DNA of 64,000 nucleotides from CAJCIT01 sp963771305 (GTDB lineage Bacteria > Acidobacteriota > Terriglobia > Bryobacterales > Bryobacteraceae), in the NCBI GenBank assembly GCA_963771305.1, contig CAVYTS010000029.1:16266-80265 (forward strand), in the 5' to 3' direction. Every line of letters begins with the position of its first letter. Within the stretch, counting starts at the first letter, position 1. The translations under genes were made by a program, and so were the position numbers. Of this stretch, positions 46,862 through 56,112 are shown piece after piece. The notes under the pieces were generated by a model. It searched no databases. It was not told the DNA's origin and saw nothing but the letters and a program-made list of their open reading frames with translations.

Positions 46862-47320
46862 TCATAGTCGCTGAAGAGCCTTAGCCCGTTCCTGGCGGCA
46901 AGCCTCTGTAAACTCTCTGAGCGGATCTATATTCTTCTCGCCGTTCGCGTATCGCGAAAGAACTTCGGCGGGATCCTCCGGCGGCCGTTCATAAGCCTGA
47001 AGCAACAGCCTTCCAACTTCCTCCGCGGAACGAAGAACCCGGTCACTCGCTGTCAGGCGTATGTGGGCTACTTTGGCGTAGAGGCGCATAATCTTTGCGG
47101 GGTCGATTGCCGATCGCTGAATAGAGTCGACAAACAGATGAACAGCTTCCTCGACAAATATTCCGTATAGTTTCTCGTGCTCCTCTAGATCAGCTCGGAG
47201 GCGGGCCCATCGAGCTTGCAGCCGCTGTCCTATGAACGTCGCAGTTATCGATGCGCAACCGCCAACGAGGGATCCAGCGAGAGCCGCAAACGCTGCGATA
47301 ACCGGTCCACTAACGGCCAT
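46862..47320 (-). CDS. Membrane-anchored protein of unknown function
   Basis: 152-aa protein. A single N-terminal membrane segment (VIAAFAALAGSLVGGCASITATFIG, spanning about residues 6-30) is followed by a charged helical region (LQARWARLRADLEEHEKLYG) and a soluble helical domain with EEAVHLFVDSIQ. It resembles a family of uncharacterised single-helix proteins with the motif R..E.L(Y)..FIEEA. The ATG at 47320 is supported by AAGGAAG 9 nt upstream and the clean membrane segment; the frame is open to 47509. It is on the same strand as the two STAS genes and the broken kinase, probably as the last member of that cluster. Confidence 0.75.
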   Translation of the reverse strand: MAVSGPVIAAFAALAGSLVGGCASITATFIGQRLQARWARLRADLEEHEKLYGIFVEEAVHLFVDSIQRSAIDPAKIMRLYAKVAHIRLTASDRVLRSAEEVGRLLLQAYERPPEDPAEVLSRYANGEKNIDPLREFTEACRQERAKALQRL

Positions 47321-47658
47321 AGAGTTCGACTTCCTTAAAGAAGTAAACAGCAATTCGCGCTCCACCAGTTTTGACTCCTTGCCGAGTCTGGTGCGATGCG
47401 AAGAGTACGCTTCGCCATCGTTGCAGCGTGCGGATCGGGGGACTTGGCGCGGCAATGGCCACGGGGGAAGGCGCAGCAGCGATACCGCAAGACGACCGAC
47501 GGCAAGCATAAGCGAAACGGGCTGAGATGGCGTGCGGGCAGCTGTTCGTGCCGAGCTTCGTCATCTGCCCCTCCGGATGACGGTCAGCAGTATTCGAACC
47601 ATCGCACCGAGAAGCAAGACAGCGAGACAACTCACGGTTGGTGATCGTATTCACAGCG

Positions 47659-48036
47659 TCACATAACCTCACTCTTCTTCGCGGTTCGGCCGACATGCGT
47701 ACCCGAGCTGACAATTCGGCGCCAGATTCCCGCAAGCAAGCCTGATCCAGACCGAACCGGTAAAGCTGGCACGTTGAATTGGCGGAGTAATGCGAGGGAA
47801 ACCGGTGGCAGATTCGCTATCAAGCGGGCACCTGCTTTTCGCATGCGAAAAAGCAGCTCCAGCCCCAACGGATCGGCATTCGCAACCCCGGAGATGTCGA
47901 CGAGGAGTTCCCTGCCGTTAAGAGTTGACTTGGCGGTTTGCCAAGCCCATTGCAACCGTTGAACTGCCTCGCCAGACAAATCGCCACTCAGGACGAATCG
48001 GAATGCCCTTAAGCAATCATGTTGGTACATCTCCAC
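47659..48036 (-). CDS. STAS-domain anti-sigma antagonist-like protein (second)
   Basis: 125-aa protein. It shows a STAS fold: FRFVLSGDLSGEAVQRLQWAW (strand-helix), ELLVDISGVANADPLGLELLFRMRKAG (the central strand and helix) and LIANLPP (late strand), each given as a position marker. In SpoIIAA-like antagonists the loop after the central strand carries the phosphorylatable Ser (DSSG); here it is NADPLG, so that Ser is absent. A basic C-terminal tail is present (GRTAKK). The start is GTG 48036 or ATG 48030. It is the second STAS gene in a minus-strand cluster with the RsbW-like pseudogene. Confidence 0.7.
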   Translation of the reverse strand: MEMYQHDCLRAFRFVLSGDLSGEAVQRLQWAWQTAKSTLNGRELLVDISGVANADPLGLELLFRMRKAGARLIANLPPVSLALLRQFNVPALPVRSGSGLLAGIWRRIVSSGTHVGRTAKKSEVM

Positions 48037-48137
48037 TGCCGACTCACCCCTTAGGACGACCGCGCGTCCTACGCAGCAAGAAGTCTGAGAGCTTCACTCC
48101 CAAAGGCAAGCGTCTACCTTGGGTCAGCCGCTGCCGC

Positions 48138-48419
48138 TTACGAATTCTTTGCATTGAGGTCCTGAACGATATAAGACGTGTAGATACCTGAACCCCGGAT
48201 TGCGACGCCTTTCCGAGCCAGCCTGCGGAGCAGGGAGTGGCCTGCTTCGTCAATCGAAGATACGTCCCGTAACTGCAGGCGGACTCGCTTGCCTTTTGTC
48301 ACGGCAGAATCACAGGATTCCTCCACGATGTTGACGTACTCGGTAGCCAGTTGCCCGTCCACCGTGAACACAGTGGCCCCATCCTCATCTGTTTTGTTGA
48401 GCCGGAACACTTTCATCAC
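48138..48419 (-). CDS. STAS-domain anti-sigma antagonist-like protein (first)
   Basis: 93-aa STAS protein. An N-terminal strand pair (ATVFTVDGQLATEYV) leads to a helix (VNIVEESCDSAV), then a central strand and helix (VRLQLRDVSSIDEAGHSLLRRLARKG), named here as landmarks. The position of the phospho-Ser in antagonist proteins (DSSG) reads DEAG, which is acidic and could mimic the phosphorylated state. STAS antagonists release sigma factors from RsbW/SpoIIAB-type kinases. It lies between the broken kinase and the second STAS gene, all on the minus strand. Confidence 0.75.
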   Translation of the reverse strand: MMKVFRLNKTDEDGATVFTVDGQLATEYVNIVEESCDSAVTKGKRVRLQLRDVSSIDEAGHSLLRRLARKGVAIRGSGIYTSYIVQDLNAKNS

Positions 48420-48674
48420 CTCGCTTTATCACTGTGCACGCGGGTGCCCCAAGTCGCTGAACGACACCGCCTCTTTTTCACGCCCTTCTAACACTCTTAA
48501 AACCGCCGAATCCGGTCTAGTGCCGAGGCAAGCGCCGGATGCAGCTACCTGGTCTAAGGTCGAGCAGTCTCGAGATCGCCCGTTCGCACGTCATACTGCA
48601 CTGCACGACCACTTCGAAAAGTCCCAGCCAAGTCAGCCCCGATTTCGCCTGTCAACTACACTCTCGATTTGTGA

Positions 48675-49389
48675 TCACTCCGCGAAAAAGCGGCCAGTCG
48701 CTTCCGGGGGCCAGCTCGGGATCCACTCTGGCTTTCCAATTCCCGGCTTGGGTCGCAGCAAACTGTTAATCACGGAGTGCTTGCTTCCGCCGAGGCATGA
48801 ACTCCCGCGGCCTCCGCGCCTGGAGAATGCGAAGGAAGTTCCTGATCGACTCCGAGTGGTCAAAGCTTCGTGGGCGATCTTCGGGGTATCCGTGATATGC
48901 CTGGAGCGTCGTAAAACCAGACTTCCCAGCCTCTTTCGCATCCGTACGACCCGGCCGCCTTCTTCGAAGCGCACCTCGGTCCATCAATGCCCGCATGAGG
49001 TATATCCCTCGTCCATGATTGAGAAGCAGGCACTTTGGATCGGTCGGATCTGGCAGTGAACGGCTGCTAAACCCCGCTCCCTCATCGCGGACTGTGATCG
49101 ATACTTCCCCGTCCATTGCGCAACGGCAAATTACAACAACAGTCCTATAAGGGTTCTCGTGGTTGCCATGGATCACAGCATTCGCGAGATCCTCTGTCAG
49201 CGCTATCTCAACAGCTTCGCATCAATCCGCATCGCGGAACTTGTCGAAAAGGAGCCTCATGAACCTCATGAGCTGATCGACAAATGGAGAAACATCAGGA
49301 ACCCGACTCGAGGCCACACGCCGTAATTCGACATACGGCGATGCAAGCGAGCGGCGATGCCGGAACGTTCGATCGTGAGTTTCAGTCAT
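48675..49389 (-). pseudogene. RsbW/SpoIIAB-type anti-sigma kinase, inactivated
   Basis: From ATG 49389 (GGAGG upstream) the frame reads a typical start (VASSRVPDVSPFVDQLMRFM, then LLFDKFRDAD). It is interrupted by TGA at 49222-49224 where the family has Gly. It continues in the same frame with EAVEIALTEDLANAVIHGNHEN (N-box) and VRDEGAGF, HGRGIYLMRALMD (G1/G2 boxes) until an extra C shifts the frame near 48978. The restored frame then gives EVRFEEGGRVVRMRKRL. One nonsense codon and one frameshift together make a functional kinase unlikely. The catalytic ATP-binding boxes themselves are intact, so inactivation seems recent. Confidence 0.85.
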
Positions 49390-49882
49390 CTTCCAATACC
49401 TCCAATGCCCCCCCGACCCTCATCAGGTCGGGCGTCGTCCGGGAGGCGGCTAAGGGACTGACACACCCGACGATCAGTGACTTGAGCGTTCGGAAATTAA
49501 CCGGTTAACCAGGCACTCCTCCTACCTGAGGAATGATCTGCAGCCGCTTGACACCGGTCGGTTCCTCAATCGGGTACAGACGCCACAGGAACGTTCCGAC
49601 CTCGCCGATACAGGTGCAGGTTTACCACCAATCTCACGTCCACACTCTTCCGTGCGAATTCGTATGTTTTTGTGGCATCCAGTACCGTCCAGAGATGCCG
49701 AATTCGGCAGCTGTCGTTGGCAATTGACGAACGCGATCACCTCCATTTCAGAAGCGGCACCGGCAAAACGCCAGATTAATAAGTTCCACTGCGGTTTTTG
49801 GTAACACGCGAATGGAATCCCACGTGCCTTCGATTACTGGCGTAGGGCTTTGGTCCTGTAGAGACTCGACTGGAGACAGGCA
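49390..49882. other. Intergenic region with two palindromes
   Basis: Divergent region between the minus-strand kinase relic and the plus-strand SRPBCC gene. It holds a hairpin CCCGACC-N7-GGTCGGG (49412-49432) and a perfect 12-bp palindrome TTAACCGGTTAA (49497-49508), either of which could be an operator. No gene is supported. Confidence 0.5.
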
Positions 49883-50758
49883 ATGATTCGCATGAAGAGC
49901 TTTCTCACAATTGCAATGATGCTGGGAGGAGTGGCCGTTCGAGCAGGCGCCGTGGAGTTGCAACCCGCAACCGCCGAGGCCTGGCAGGATTACGTGCGTC
50001 ACGCCGGCGAAGGCATGCAGGCGCGGCTGGATGGCCGCAAGCCCTTCTTGTGGGTCGATGACATCCCGGAGCGGGCACTCCGCGTACGGCACGGCGAGGT
50101 TGTCGTGGCGCCGGCCGCCGGGGCGGGCACACAAGCGGTGCCCAACGGACTAATTCACGATTGGATGGGCGCTGTCTTTATTCCCAACACCACCATCGAG
50201 AGTTTGTTAGCCGTGGTTCACGATTACGATCGGTATAAGGAAATCTACAAGCCGGTTGTAACAGATTCGAGATTGATCGACGCCGGTGCGTCCGACCAGG
50301 AGTTCTCCATGATCTGGCAGCATCACGTGATGTTGGTTAATGCCGCAATGCGAGGACGCTACCGGGCCCAAGATTTCTCGATCGGGCCCCATCGCTTGTA
50401 CAGCGTCGTGGACGCAACGACTCTGCAGCAAATTGAAGGCTATGGGCACCCTGGCGAGCATCTTCTGCCCCCGGACACAGGCGGTGGTTTCATATGGAGG
50501 GCGCACAGCATTTCACGATACGAGGAGCGAGACGGGGGAGTTTATCTGGAGCTCGAAGCGATCGTGCTAAGCCGTGACATTCCGAGTTCGTTGCAGTGGC
50601 TGGTGAATCCGGTGGTAAACCACCTCTCGATCAACTCGCTGACGACCACTCTCCGGCAGACGCGTCAGGCAGTGGGCACGCAGCAGGTCGCCATAGCAAC
50701 AGACTCCGCTTCCTTCCCAACCCTTCGCGCTGCGGTGAAGTCGCATGGAACACCGTGA
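49883..50758 (+). CDS. Exported SRPBCC/START-fold-like protein
   Basis: 291-aa exported protein with signal peptide MKSFLTIAMMLGGVAVRAGA. The region about 105-260 shows an SRPBCC/START-type pattern: IPNTTIESLLAVVHDYDRYKEIYKPVV opens the lipid-binding fold (given as a span), followed by SRLIDAG, FSMIWQHHVMLVN and a closing IPSSLQWLVNPVVNHLSINSL amphipathic helix. Such folds bind hydrophobic ligands in the periplasm. I recall similar proteins in acidobacteria, without assigned function. The stop overlaps the next gene by 14 nt, so it forms an operon with the TPR protein. Confidence 0.7.
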   Translation: MIRMKSFLTIAMMLGGVAVRAGAVELQPATAEAWQDYVRHAGEGMQARLDGRKPFLWVDDIPERALRVRHGEVVVAPAAGAGTQAVPNGLIHDWMGAVFIPNTTIESLLAVVHDYDRYKEIYKPVVTDSRLIDAGASDQEFSMIWQHHVMLVNAAMRGRYRAQDFSIGPHRLYSVVDATTLQQIEGYGHPGEHLLPPDTGGGFIWRAHSISRYEERDGGVYLELEAIVLSRDIPSSLQWLVNPVVNHLSINSLTTTLRQTRQAVGTQQVAIATDSASFPTLRAAVKSHGTP

Positions 50759-51650
50759 TCGAACGAGTATCGTGGTGGCGGTACTGCTGTTGCTATCGAT
50801 TGTCACGCGTTCTCGCGGGGCCAGCCCTGATTTAGAGCGAGCAGAGGAGCTGTACCAGCGAACCGAGTACCGATCAGCCCTCGCCATTCTGCTCCCACTC
50901 TCTCCAAAGAGCGCCGCCGTCTACGCTCTAATCGGGAAAACCTACTACCTGGACGGACAGTACACGAATGCTACGACCTATTTGGAAAAGGCTGTCGGCG
51001 AAGATTCCTTGAATTCCAGTTACTACGATTGGCTGGGCAAAGCATTCGGCCGCCGCGCTGAAAAGTCCTCTGTTCTTTCGGCACTGGCATACGCGCGTAA
51101 GACTCGTGAGTCCTTCGAGAAGGCTGTGGTTTTAGATGAGGAAAATCTGGAAGCGTTGGGCGATCTGTTCGAGTACTACCTTGAGGCTCCGGGTTTGGTT
51201 GGAGGCGGGATCGATAAGGCTGAGAACGTCGCCGCTCGGATTCGCCGCCAGAACGAGGTCGAAGGCCACTACGTCCTCGCTCGGATTGCCGAGAAACGCC
51301 GAGATGCTCCGAAAGCTGAGCGTGAGTACCGAACGGCTATGCAGCTCGCGCCGGCTGACATCGGCCGCATGATTGATTCGGCCGCTTTTCTGTCAAAGCA
51401 AGGTCGTTATCAGGAGAGCGAGGAGCTGTTCGATTTGGCCGGGCACATGGCGCCTGATTCGCCCAAGCTCATGTTCGCGCGGGCCGCTTCCTATGTACAA
51501 ACTGGACGAAAACTGCCAGAGGCAAGAGCCCTTATTCAACGTTACCTAGGATCGCGACATACGCCCGATGATCCACCTCGATCCGAAGTTGAGGGACTCC
51601 TGGGAGCACCTCGGAAGCATGATGTTTCCGCACCCGGAGCCTCGTCTTGA
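50745..51650 (+). CDS. Exported TPR-repeat protein
   Basis: 301-aa protein with a signal peptide (IVVAVLLLLSIVTRSRG). At least five TPR units are visible: AEELYQRTEYRSALAILLPL, AAVYALIGKTYYLDGQYTNA, SYYDWLGKAFGRRAEKSSV, KAEREYRTAMQLAPADIGR and SEELFDLAGHMAPDSPKLM. It also has the LGGG.DKAENVAARI segment. It overlaps the SRPBCC gene by 14 nt. The protein at 45850 is a shorter relative. It probably scaffolds a periplasmic complex. The hairpin at 51664-51685 follows 14 nt after the stop. Confidence 0.8.
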   Translation: MEHRDRTSIVVAVLLLLSIVTRSRGASPDLERAEELYQRTEYRSALAILLPLSPKSAAVYALIGKTYYLDGQYTNATTYLEKAVGEDSLNSSYYDWLGKAFGRRAEKSSVLSALAYARKTRESFEKAVVLDEENLEALGDLFEYYLEAPGLVGGGIDKAENVAARIRRQNEVEGHYVLARIAEKRRDAPKAEREYRTAMQLAPADIGRMIDSAAFLSKQGRYQESEELFDLAGHMAPDSPKLMFARAASYVQTGRKLPEARALIQRYLGSRHTPDDPPRSEVEGLLGAPRKHDVSAPGASS

Positions 51651-51663
51651 GCCAGAACATTAT

Positions 51664-51685
51664 GACCAGCTCGGGTGAGCTGGTC
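51664..51685. terminator. Hairpin after the TPR gene
   Basis: Perfect 9-bp stem GACCAGCTC-GGGT-GAGCTGGTC beginning 14 nt past the stop codon. No T-run follows, so termination would be Rho-assisted or weak. Confidence 0.55.
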
Positions 51686-52248
51686 GCTGCCCTCAATTGA
51701 GTGTTGTAAACGTGAAGGTGTTCTCCACGTGTCTTCTTCTATGCTCGGTGGGCGGAGCACGTTGGGCGTGTCCGGGCGCGCGCACAATCAAACCAGGACT
51801 CCGCATGACCCACCATGAACCGCCAGCCAGATACGGACCCATTACGGGGTTGATTGGATGGACCCCCGTGTCTCTCGGAAACGGTGGCTCTCAGACATCC
51901 CATTCCTGGTGATTGCGCTGGGGCCTTGGGTCGCGTGATGATCTGGCTCCTGTGGCCCCGCCGGTAGTGGGGCACCTGGATAATCCAATCCGTCTGATTC
52001 AGGGCCTGTGCGGTGCGCAAAGAACCTATCAACACATGCTTCCGACTCGTCAGCTAGTCTCTGTCACGAAGAACCCTTCAACAGGGCAATCGTAGCGATA
52101 ACGCCAAACTGCCGAGATTCAGCACTTGGGTCGGCATGTGCCGCTACCCTCGGCGGAGAATCCCACCAAAAGCCTGAAATTGCAGCGGTTCTACTGTGGA
52201 TGGGCGATTGCATTTTTGTGAGATGCAGCCAGAGGGAGCTGATCTCTA
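51686..52248. other. Gene-poor region upstream of the ECF sigma factor
   Basis: About 560 nt without a supported gene. It should hold the promoter of the ECF sigma operon, but no clear -35/-10 pair was recognised. Open frames on both strands have no ribosome-binding site or domain. Confidence 0.5.
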
Positions 52249-52833
52249 ATGAACAACCTGTCGATCGCAAACGAAAGAGTCCGCCATGAGGTGGCGGTGA
52301 CGGAGAAGTTTCTGGAGGCCCCGAACGAAGATTCGTTTTCTGACCTGTTCAACATCTTTACACCGCAACTTGTCGCTTTCTTCCGGGCGCGCAATTGCGA
52401 ACTGCCCTTGGCTGAGGACTTGGCGCAGGAAGTGATGTTTACCGTTCACACTAAAGTTGCCCAGATTCGAGATCGCACGTTGTTTCGTGGATGGCTGTTC
52501 AAGATTGCCCATAACGCCCTCTGCAGGCACTACGGCAAGAAGGCGCGAGAGCTGGAAACCATGGACGTGGCAGAGGTCAGTGATCGCTTGATCGATGCCA
52601 GCAGTGAGCCCGGTGGCACCCCTGCGTTCGAGTTCCTGCATCGGATGGCTTTACTGGACTCGCGCGAGAGTGAAGCACTGACCTTGCGTCTCATCGAGCA
52701 GTGGGAATATCACGAGATCGCCGCCTTCCAGGCTACACCGATCGGGACGGTTCAGTGGCACGTGTTTAGTGCCAAGAAGAAGCTGGCGGCGCATTTGGCG
52801 CCGTGCCGAACAGCTTCTCGTGAGGCTGCCTGA
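52249..52833 (+). CDS. ECF-type RNA polymerase sigma factor
   Basis: 194-aa sigma-70-family factor. Region 2 spans about residues 30-95, with FSDLFNIFTPQLVAFF, the promoter-melting AEDLAQEVMFTVH and the WLFKIAHNALCRHY helix of region 2.4. Region 4 is about 135-185 (LDSRESEALTLRLIEQWEYHEIAAFQATPIGTVQWHVFSAKKKL, described as a span). There is no anti-sigma gene beside it. The gene directly downstream encodes a TonB-type receptor, so the pair could form a surface-signalling unit in which substrate use is linked to this sigma factor. The start is ATG 52249. Confidence 0.9.
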   Translation: MNNLSIANERVRHEVAVTEKFLEAPNEDSFSDLFNIFTPQLVAFFRARNCELPLAEDLAQEVMFTVHTKVAQIRDRTLFRGWLFKIAHNALCRHYGKKARELETMDVAEVSDRLIDASSEPGGTPAFEFLHRMALLDSRESEALTLRLIEQWEYHEIAAFQATPIGTVQWHVFSAKKKLAAHLAPCRTASREAA

Positions 52834-52898
52834 CGGCACGGCTGAGTTCACAGATCAACGTTTGGAGAACGATTTCGACCAAGAAATGAAGAAGCCTT

Positions 52899-55385
52899 AT
52901 GAAACACGGACCACAATCGACGATGCGCACGTTGGTGCTGCTCATTGCAATCACTTGTTCATTTTGCCAGTTCGCGCCCGTCGCGACCGCACAAACGGCC
53001 GACAGTGCGAATAAGGGTGCCATAAAAGGCACAGTGTATACGACTGACGCTGACGGAGGCCGGTCTGCCGTGCCTGGCGCACTTGTCAAACTGATTGGCC
53101 CCTCGTTTTCCCAAGAGACTACAACTAATGATCAAGGCCAGTACGATTTTGCCGAACTAGACGCGGATGCTTATGAAATCGACGTGACTGCGCCAGGTCT
53201 TAGCGGTTCCGCCATGGTGAGGGTCGAATCGGATACAGTTCTCGACGCCCACATCGAGTTACAAGTCGAAATCGTGAAAGAATCCGTGACGGTGACTGCT
53301 ACCGTCTCGCAGGCCATTTCAACGAATTCGTCCGACCAGTCCGTCATCGAGAGGTCGACGATTTTGAATGCTCCGAACCAGCAGGAACGCGCCGATTCTT
53401 TACTGCCTCTGATTCCGGGCGTCGTCCGTGGACCGGATGGACTCATCAATATGAAAGGCGCCCGCACATCGCAAGGCGGCTCCCTAGTCAATAGCGCAAA
53501 CACCACAGATCCCGTAACTGGCAACCCAGCTATGAACCTTCCCATCGATGTCGTCGGCTCCGTTAAGGTGATCGCGAACCCTTATGATCCCGAATACGGC
53601 CGGCTGGCGGGCGCGGTCTCGAGCGTTGAGACGACCACCGGAAACTTCGACTCTTTCCACGCGACGGTGCAGAATCTCTTTGTGCGGCCTCGAAAACGCG
53701 ATGGGGACTTTGTTGGCATTGAGTCGGCGACACCACGCATGACCGTTACTGGTCCACTCCTGAAGCATAAGATTGCCTTTACGCAATCCTTCGAATACCG
53801 ATTCGTCCGGACGCCGGTCTCAAGCCTTCCGCCACTCCAGCGTGACATTAAATTAGAGGGCTTCAATTCCTTCACCCAAGTTGACGCGACGCTCAGCGAG
53901 CGACAATCATTGACTGCTTCATTCGCTTTGTATCCGCAAAAAATTAACTACTTGGGCTTAAACACATTCGTTCCACAACCTTCGACTCCGGACCTGCACC
54001 AGCGCGGCTACATGGCCTCGGTCCAACACCGGTACACCGTGAGTTCGGACGCGATCGTCGTTTCGCAGTTCAGCTACAAGAGTTTTGATGCGGACGTAAC
54101 TGCGAATAGCAACGGTCCTTACCAATTATGGATCGAGACCACGACGGGCGGCTTCTTCGATCGCCAGCAACGCCAGACAGGTCGCGCCGAGTGGCAGGAG
54201 ACTTACCAATTCGATGCGCATGGCTTCCTCGGCCCGCACCAATTCAAGGTCGGAACCGATTTCGCGCACAGCGATTACAACGGCAACATTCAATTCTTGC
54301 CCGTCAGCATCATAGGAACGCTGGACGTTCCGATTGAACGCATCGAGTTTGGACCGGCTTCCCGCTTCGATATCCAGCAGAACGAGTTTGCCTTTTTCGC
54401 TGCGGACAAATGGATGCCGATCCAGCGCCTGACGCTGGATCTCGGTTTGAGAGTTGACCGGGACTCCGTAACTCACTCTTCAAACATCGCGCCGCGCGCC
54501 GGCTTCGCACTCATGTTGACCACCGACGCAAGAACGATACTCAAGGGCGGCATCGGCCTGTTCTACGATCGTGTGCCGCTCAACGTTGCGTCGTTCCCGC
54601 TGCTGCCCGGCCGCACGATTGAGGACCTCGCTCCGATGGGAGAGATCCTATCCTCAGTTTCCTACGCGAATGCAATCACGGCCGGCCTGCAAAATCCGCG
54701 CAGCGTGGGTTGGAACGTGGAATTCGACCGGCAGATGACTTCCGCATTTATTCTGCGAACTGGGTTTGACGAGCGCAACACCTCTCGCGATTTCGTCCTC
54801 AACCCAGAAGCGAACCTCGGAATCCTTTCGTTGTCCAACGACGGCCGCTCGTTCTATCGGGAGTTCCAGATTACAGGGCAATATAAGATCCGGCGCGGCA
54901 CGCTCAACGCCTCTTATGTGCGGTCGAAGGCGTGGGGCGATTTGAATGACTTTAATCAATTCTTCGGTAACAACCCAGTCGCCGTCATACAACCGGACGA
55001 GCGCGGTCCACTTCCCTTCGACGCGCCGAACCGGTTTCTGGCATGGGGCCAGTTCCAGGCGCCCTTCAAACTGACCGTCCTTCCGGTCCTGGATACTCAC
55101 AGTGGCTTTCCGTATTCCGTGATCAATGAGTCACGGGAGTTCATTGGCCCTCGGAACTCCGATCGGTTTCCCCACTTCACATCTTTCGACCTCCAGGTTA
55201 CGCGGCCGGTCTCGCTGCCGTTTCGACAAGAAAGGCTCAAGGCCCGCGTCGGATTCAGTGTGTATAACCTGTTCAACCAGTTCAATCCCCGCGACATCCA
55301 GAATGACATTGACAGCTATCGTTTTGGGGCGCTTTTCAACGGTGTTGGCCGGACATTCCGGGGAAAATTCATCTTGGAGTTCTAG
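52899..55385 (+). CDS. TonB-dependent-type outer-membrane receptor with carboxypeptidase-regulatory domain
   Basis: 828-aa outer-membrane protein. After the signal peptide (to about residue 32) a carboxypeptidase-regulatory-like domain (GTVYTTDADGGRSAVPGALVKL, about 40-115) precedes a TonB-plug-like region (GVVRGPDGLINMKGARTSQGG). A long beta-barrel of alternating strands ends in FRGKFILEF, whose final Phe suits the barrel assembly machinery. This architecture is typical of acidobacterial receptors for glycans or other large molecules. At 828 aa it is shorter than most of this class (over 1000 aa). It is flanked by an ECF sigma gene and a LolA-like gene, suggesting an uptake or sensing operon. 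Confidence 0.88.
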   Translation: MKHGPQSTMRTLVLLIAITCSFCQFAPVATAQTADSANKGAIKGTVYTTDADGGRSAVPGALVKLIGPSFSQETTTNDQGQYDFAELDADAYEIDVTAPGLSGSAMVRVESDTVLDAHIELQVEIVKESVTVTATVSQAISTNSSDQSVIERSTILNAPNQQERADSLLPLIPGVVRGPDGLINMKGARTSQGGSLVNSANTTDPVTGNPAMNLPIDVVGSVKVIANPYDPEYGRLAGAVSSVETTTGNFDSFHATVQNLFVRPRKRDGDFVGIESATPRMTVTGPLLKHKIAFTQSFEYRFVRTPVSSLPPLQRDIKLEGFNSFTQVDATLSERQSLTASFALYPQKINYLGLNTFVPQPSTPDLHQRGYMASVQHRYTVSSDAIVVSQFSYKSFDADVTANSNGPYQLWIETTTGGFFDRQQRQTGRAEWQETYQFDAHGFLGPHQFKVGTDFAHSDYNGNIQFLPVSIIGTLDVPIERIEFGPASRFDIQQNEFAFFAADKWMPIQRLTLDLGLRVDRDSVTHSSNIAPRAGFALMLTTDARTILKGGIGLFYDRVPLNVASFPLLPGRTIEDLAPMGEILSSVSYANAITAGLQNPRSVGWNVEFDRQMTSAFILRTGFDERNTSRDFVLNPEANLGILSLSNDGRSFYREFQITGQYKIRRGTLNASYVRSKAWGDLNDFNQFFGNNPVAVIQPDERGPLPFDAPNRFLAWGQFQAPFKLTVLPVLDTHSGFPYSVINESREFIGPRNSDRFPHFTSFDLQVTRPVSLPFRQERLKARVGFSVYNLFNQFNPRDIQNDIDSYRFGALFNGVGRTFRGKFILEF

Positions 55386-55387
55386 AA

Positions 55388-56089
55388 ATGTTCTTCGCCT
55401 CATTGCTTCTCCTTGCCGCGGTTGCGACGCCGGCCGGCGACCCAAACGTACAGCTTCCGGCCGCGGACGACGTGGTCGTCAAGATGATGGCTCGCGACAA
55501 CGAACGCCAAGCTGCGCTCTACGGTTACACCGCCCTACGGCGCTACGTACTTGAGAACCAGGGGTACCACAAGAGAGCCGAGATGCTCGTGCGCATGACC
55601 TGCCTGAAAGACGGCTCGAAGCACTTCGAGACGCTTTCCTCCGCCGGCTGGGGAGGCGCGCGTAAGCACGTGTTCCCCAGGCTGCTTGAAGCGGAAGCCG
55701 ACGCCTCCCGGCCAGGTTCTCGCGAGCGGTCGCGCATTACTCCCGAAAACTATGCATTTGAAATGCTCGGGACCGAGCACGTTGACGGGCGGCTGCTCTA
55801 TGTGATCGCCGTTGCACCAAAGACACCAAACAAGTACCTTCTGCAAGGCAGAATCTGGGTAGACGCGGATGAATACGCCATCGTTCGCATCGACGGCAAG
55901 CCGGCAAAGAATCCTTCTTTCTGGATCAAGAGCGTTCACTTCGTCCACAACTACGACAAGCTGGGGTCGTTCTGGTTCCCCGTTTCCGACCGTTCCGTGA
56001 CGGACGCTCGAGTCTTTGGTAGCACCGAAGTGATCATCGAGTACTTCGACTACGCTCCGAACAAACCGTCGCTCAAAGCTTCGCGCTAG
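55388..56089 (+). CDS. Exported LolA/outer-membrane lipoprotein-sorting-like protein
   Basis: 233-aa protein with a signal peptide. The fold pattern is LolA-like: VVKMMARDNERQAALYGYTALRRYVLENQG opens it (a span), then RMTCLKDGSKHFETLSSAGWGG. A RYEFEML-like segment follows, and LQGRIWVDADEYAIVRIDGKPAKNP forms a typical strand hairpin. Related acidobacterial proteins are named outer-membrane lipoprotein-sorting proteins, but a sorting function is not shown. The start is 3 nt after the receptor stop, so they are co-translated. It may assist assembly of the receptor or act on its ligand. Confidence 0.75.
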   Translation: MFFASLLLLAAVATPAGDPNVQLPAADDVVVKMMARDNERQAALYGYTALRRYVLENQGYHKRAEMLVRMTCLKDGSKHFETLSSAGWGGARKHVFPRLLEAEADASRPGSRERSRITPENYAFEMLGTEHVDGRLLYVIAVAPKTPNKYLLQGRIWVDADEYAIVRIDGKPAKNPSFWIKSVHFVHNYDKLGSFWFPVSDRSVTDARVFGSTEVIIEYFDYAPNKPSLKASR

Positions 56090-56112
56090 CTGGTCGATAG
56101 CGACTCGATTGA

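Noticed and set aside
49222..49224. In-frame TGA in the RsbW-like gene as a selenocysteine codon
   Set aside because: The family has Gly here, no SECIS-like hairpin is evident, and the same gene also carries a frameshift, so a nonsense mutation is more likely.
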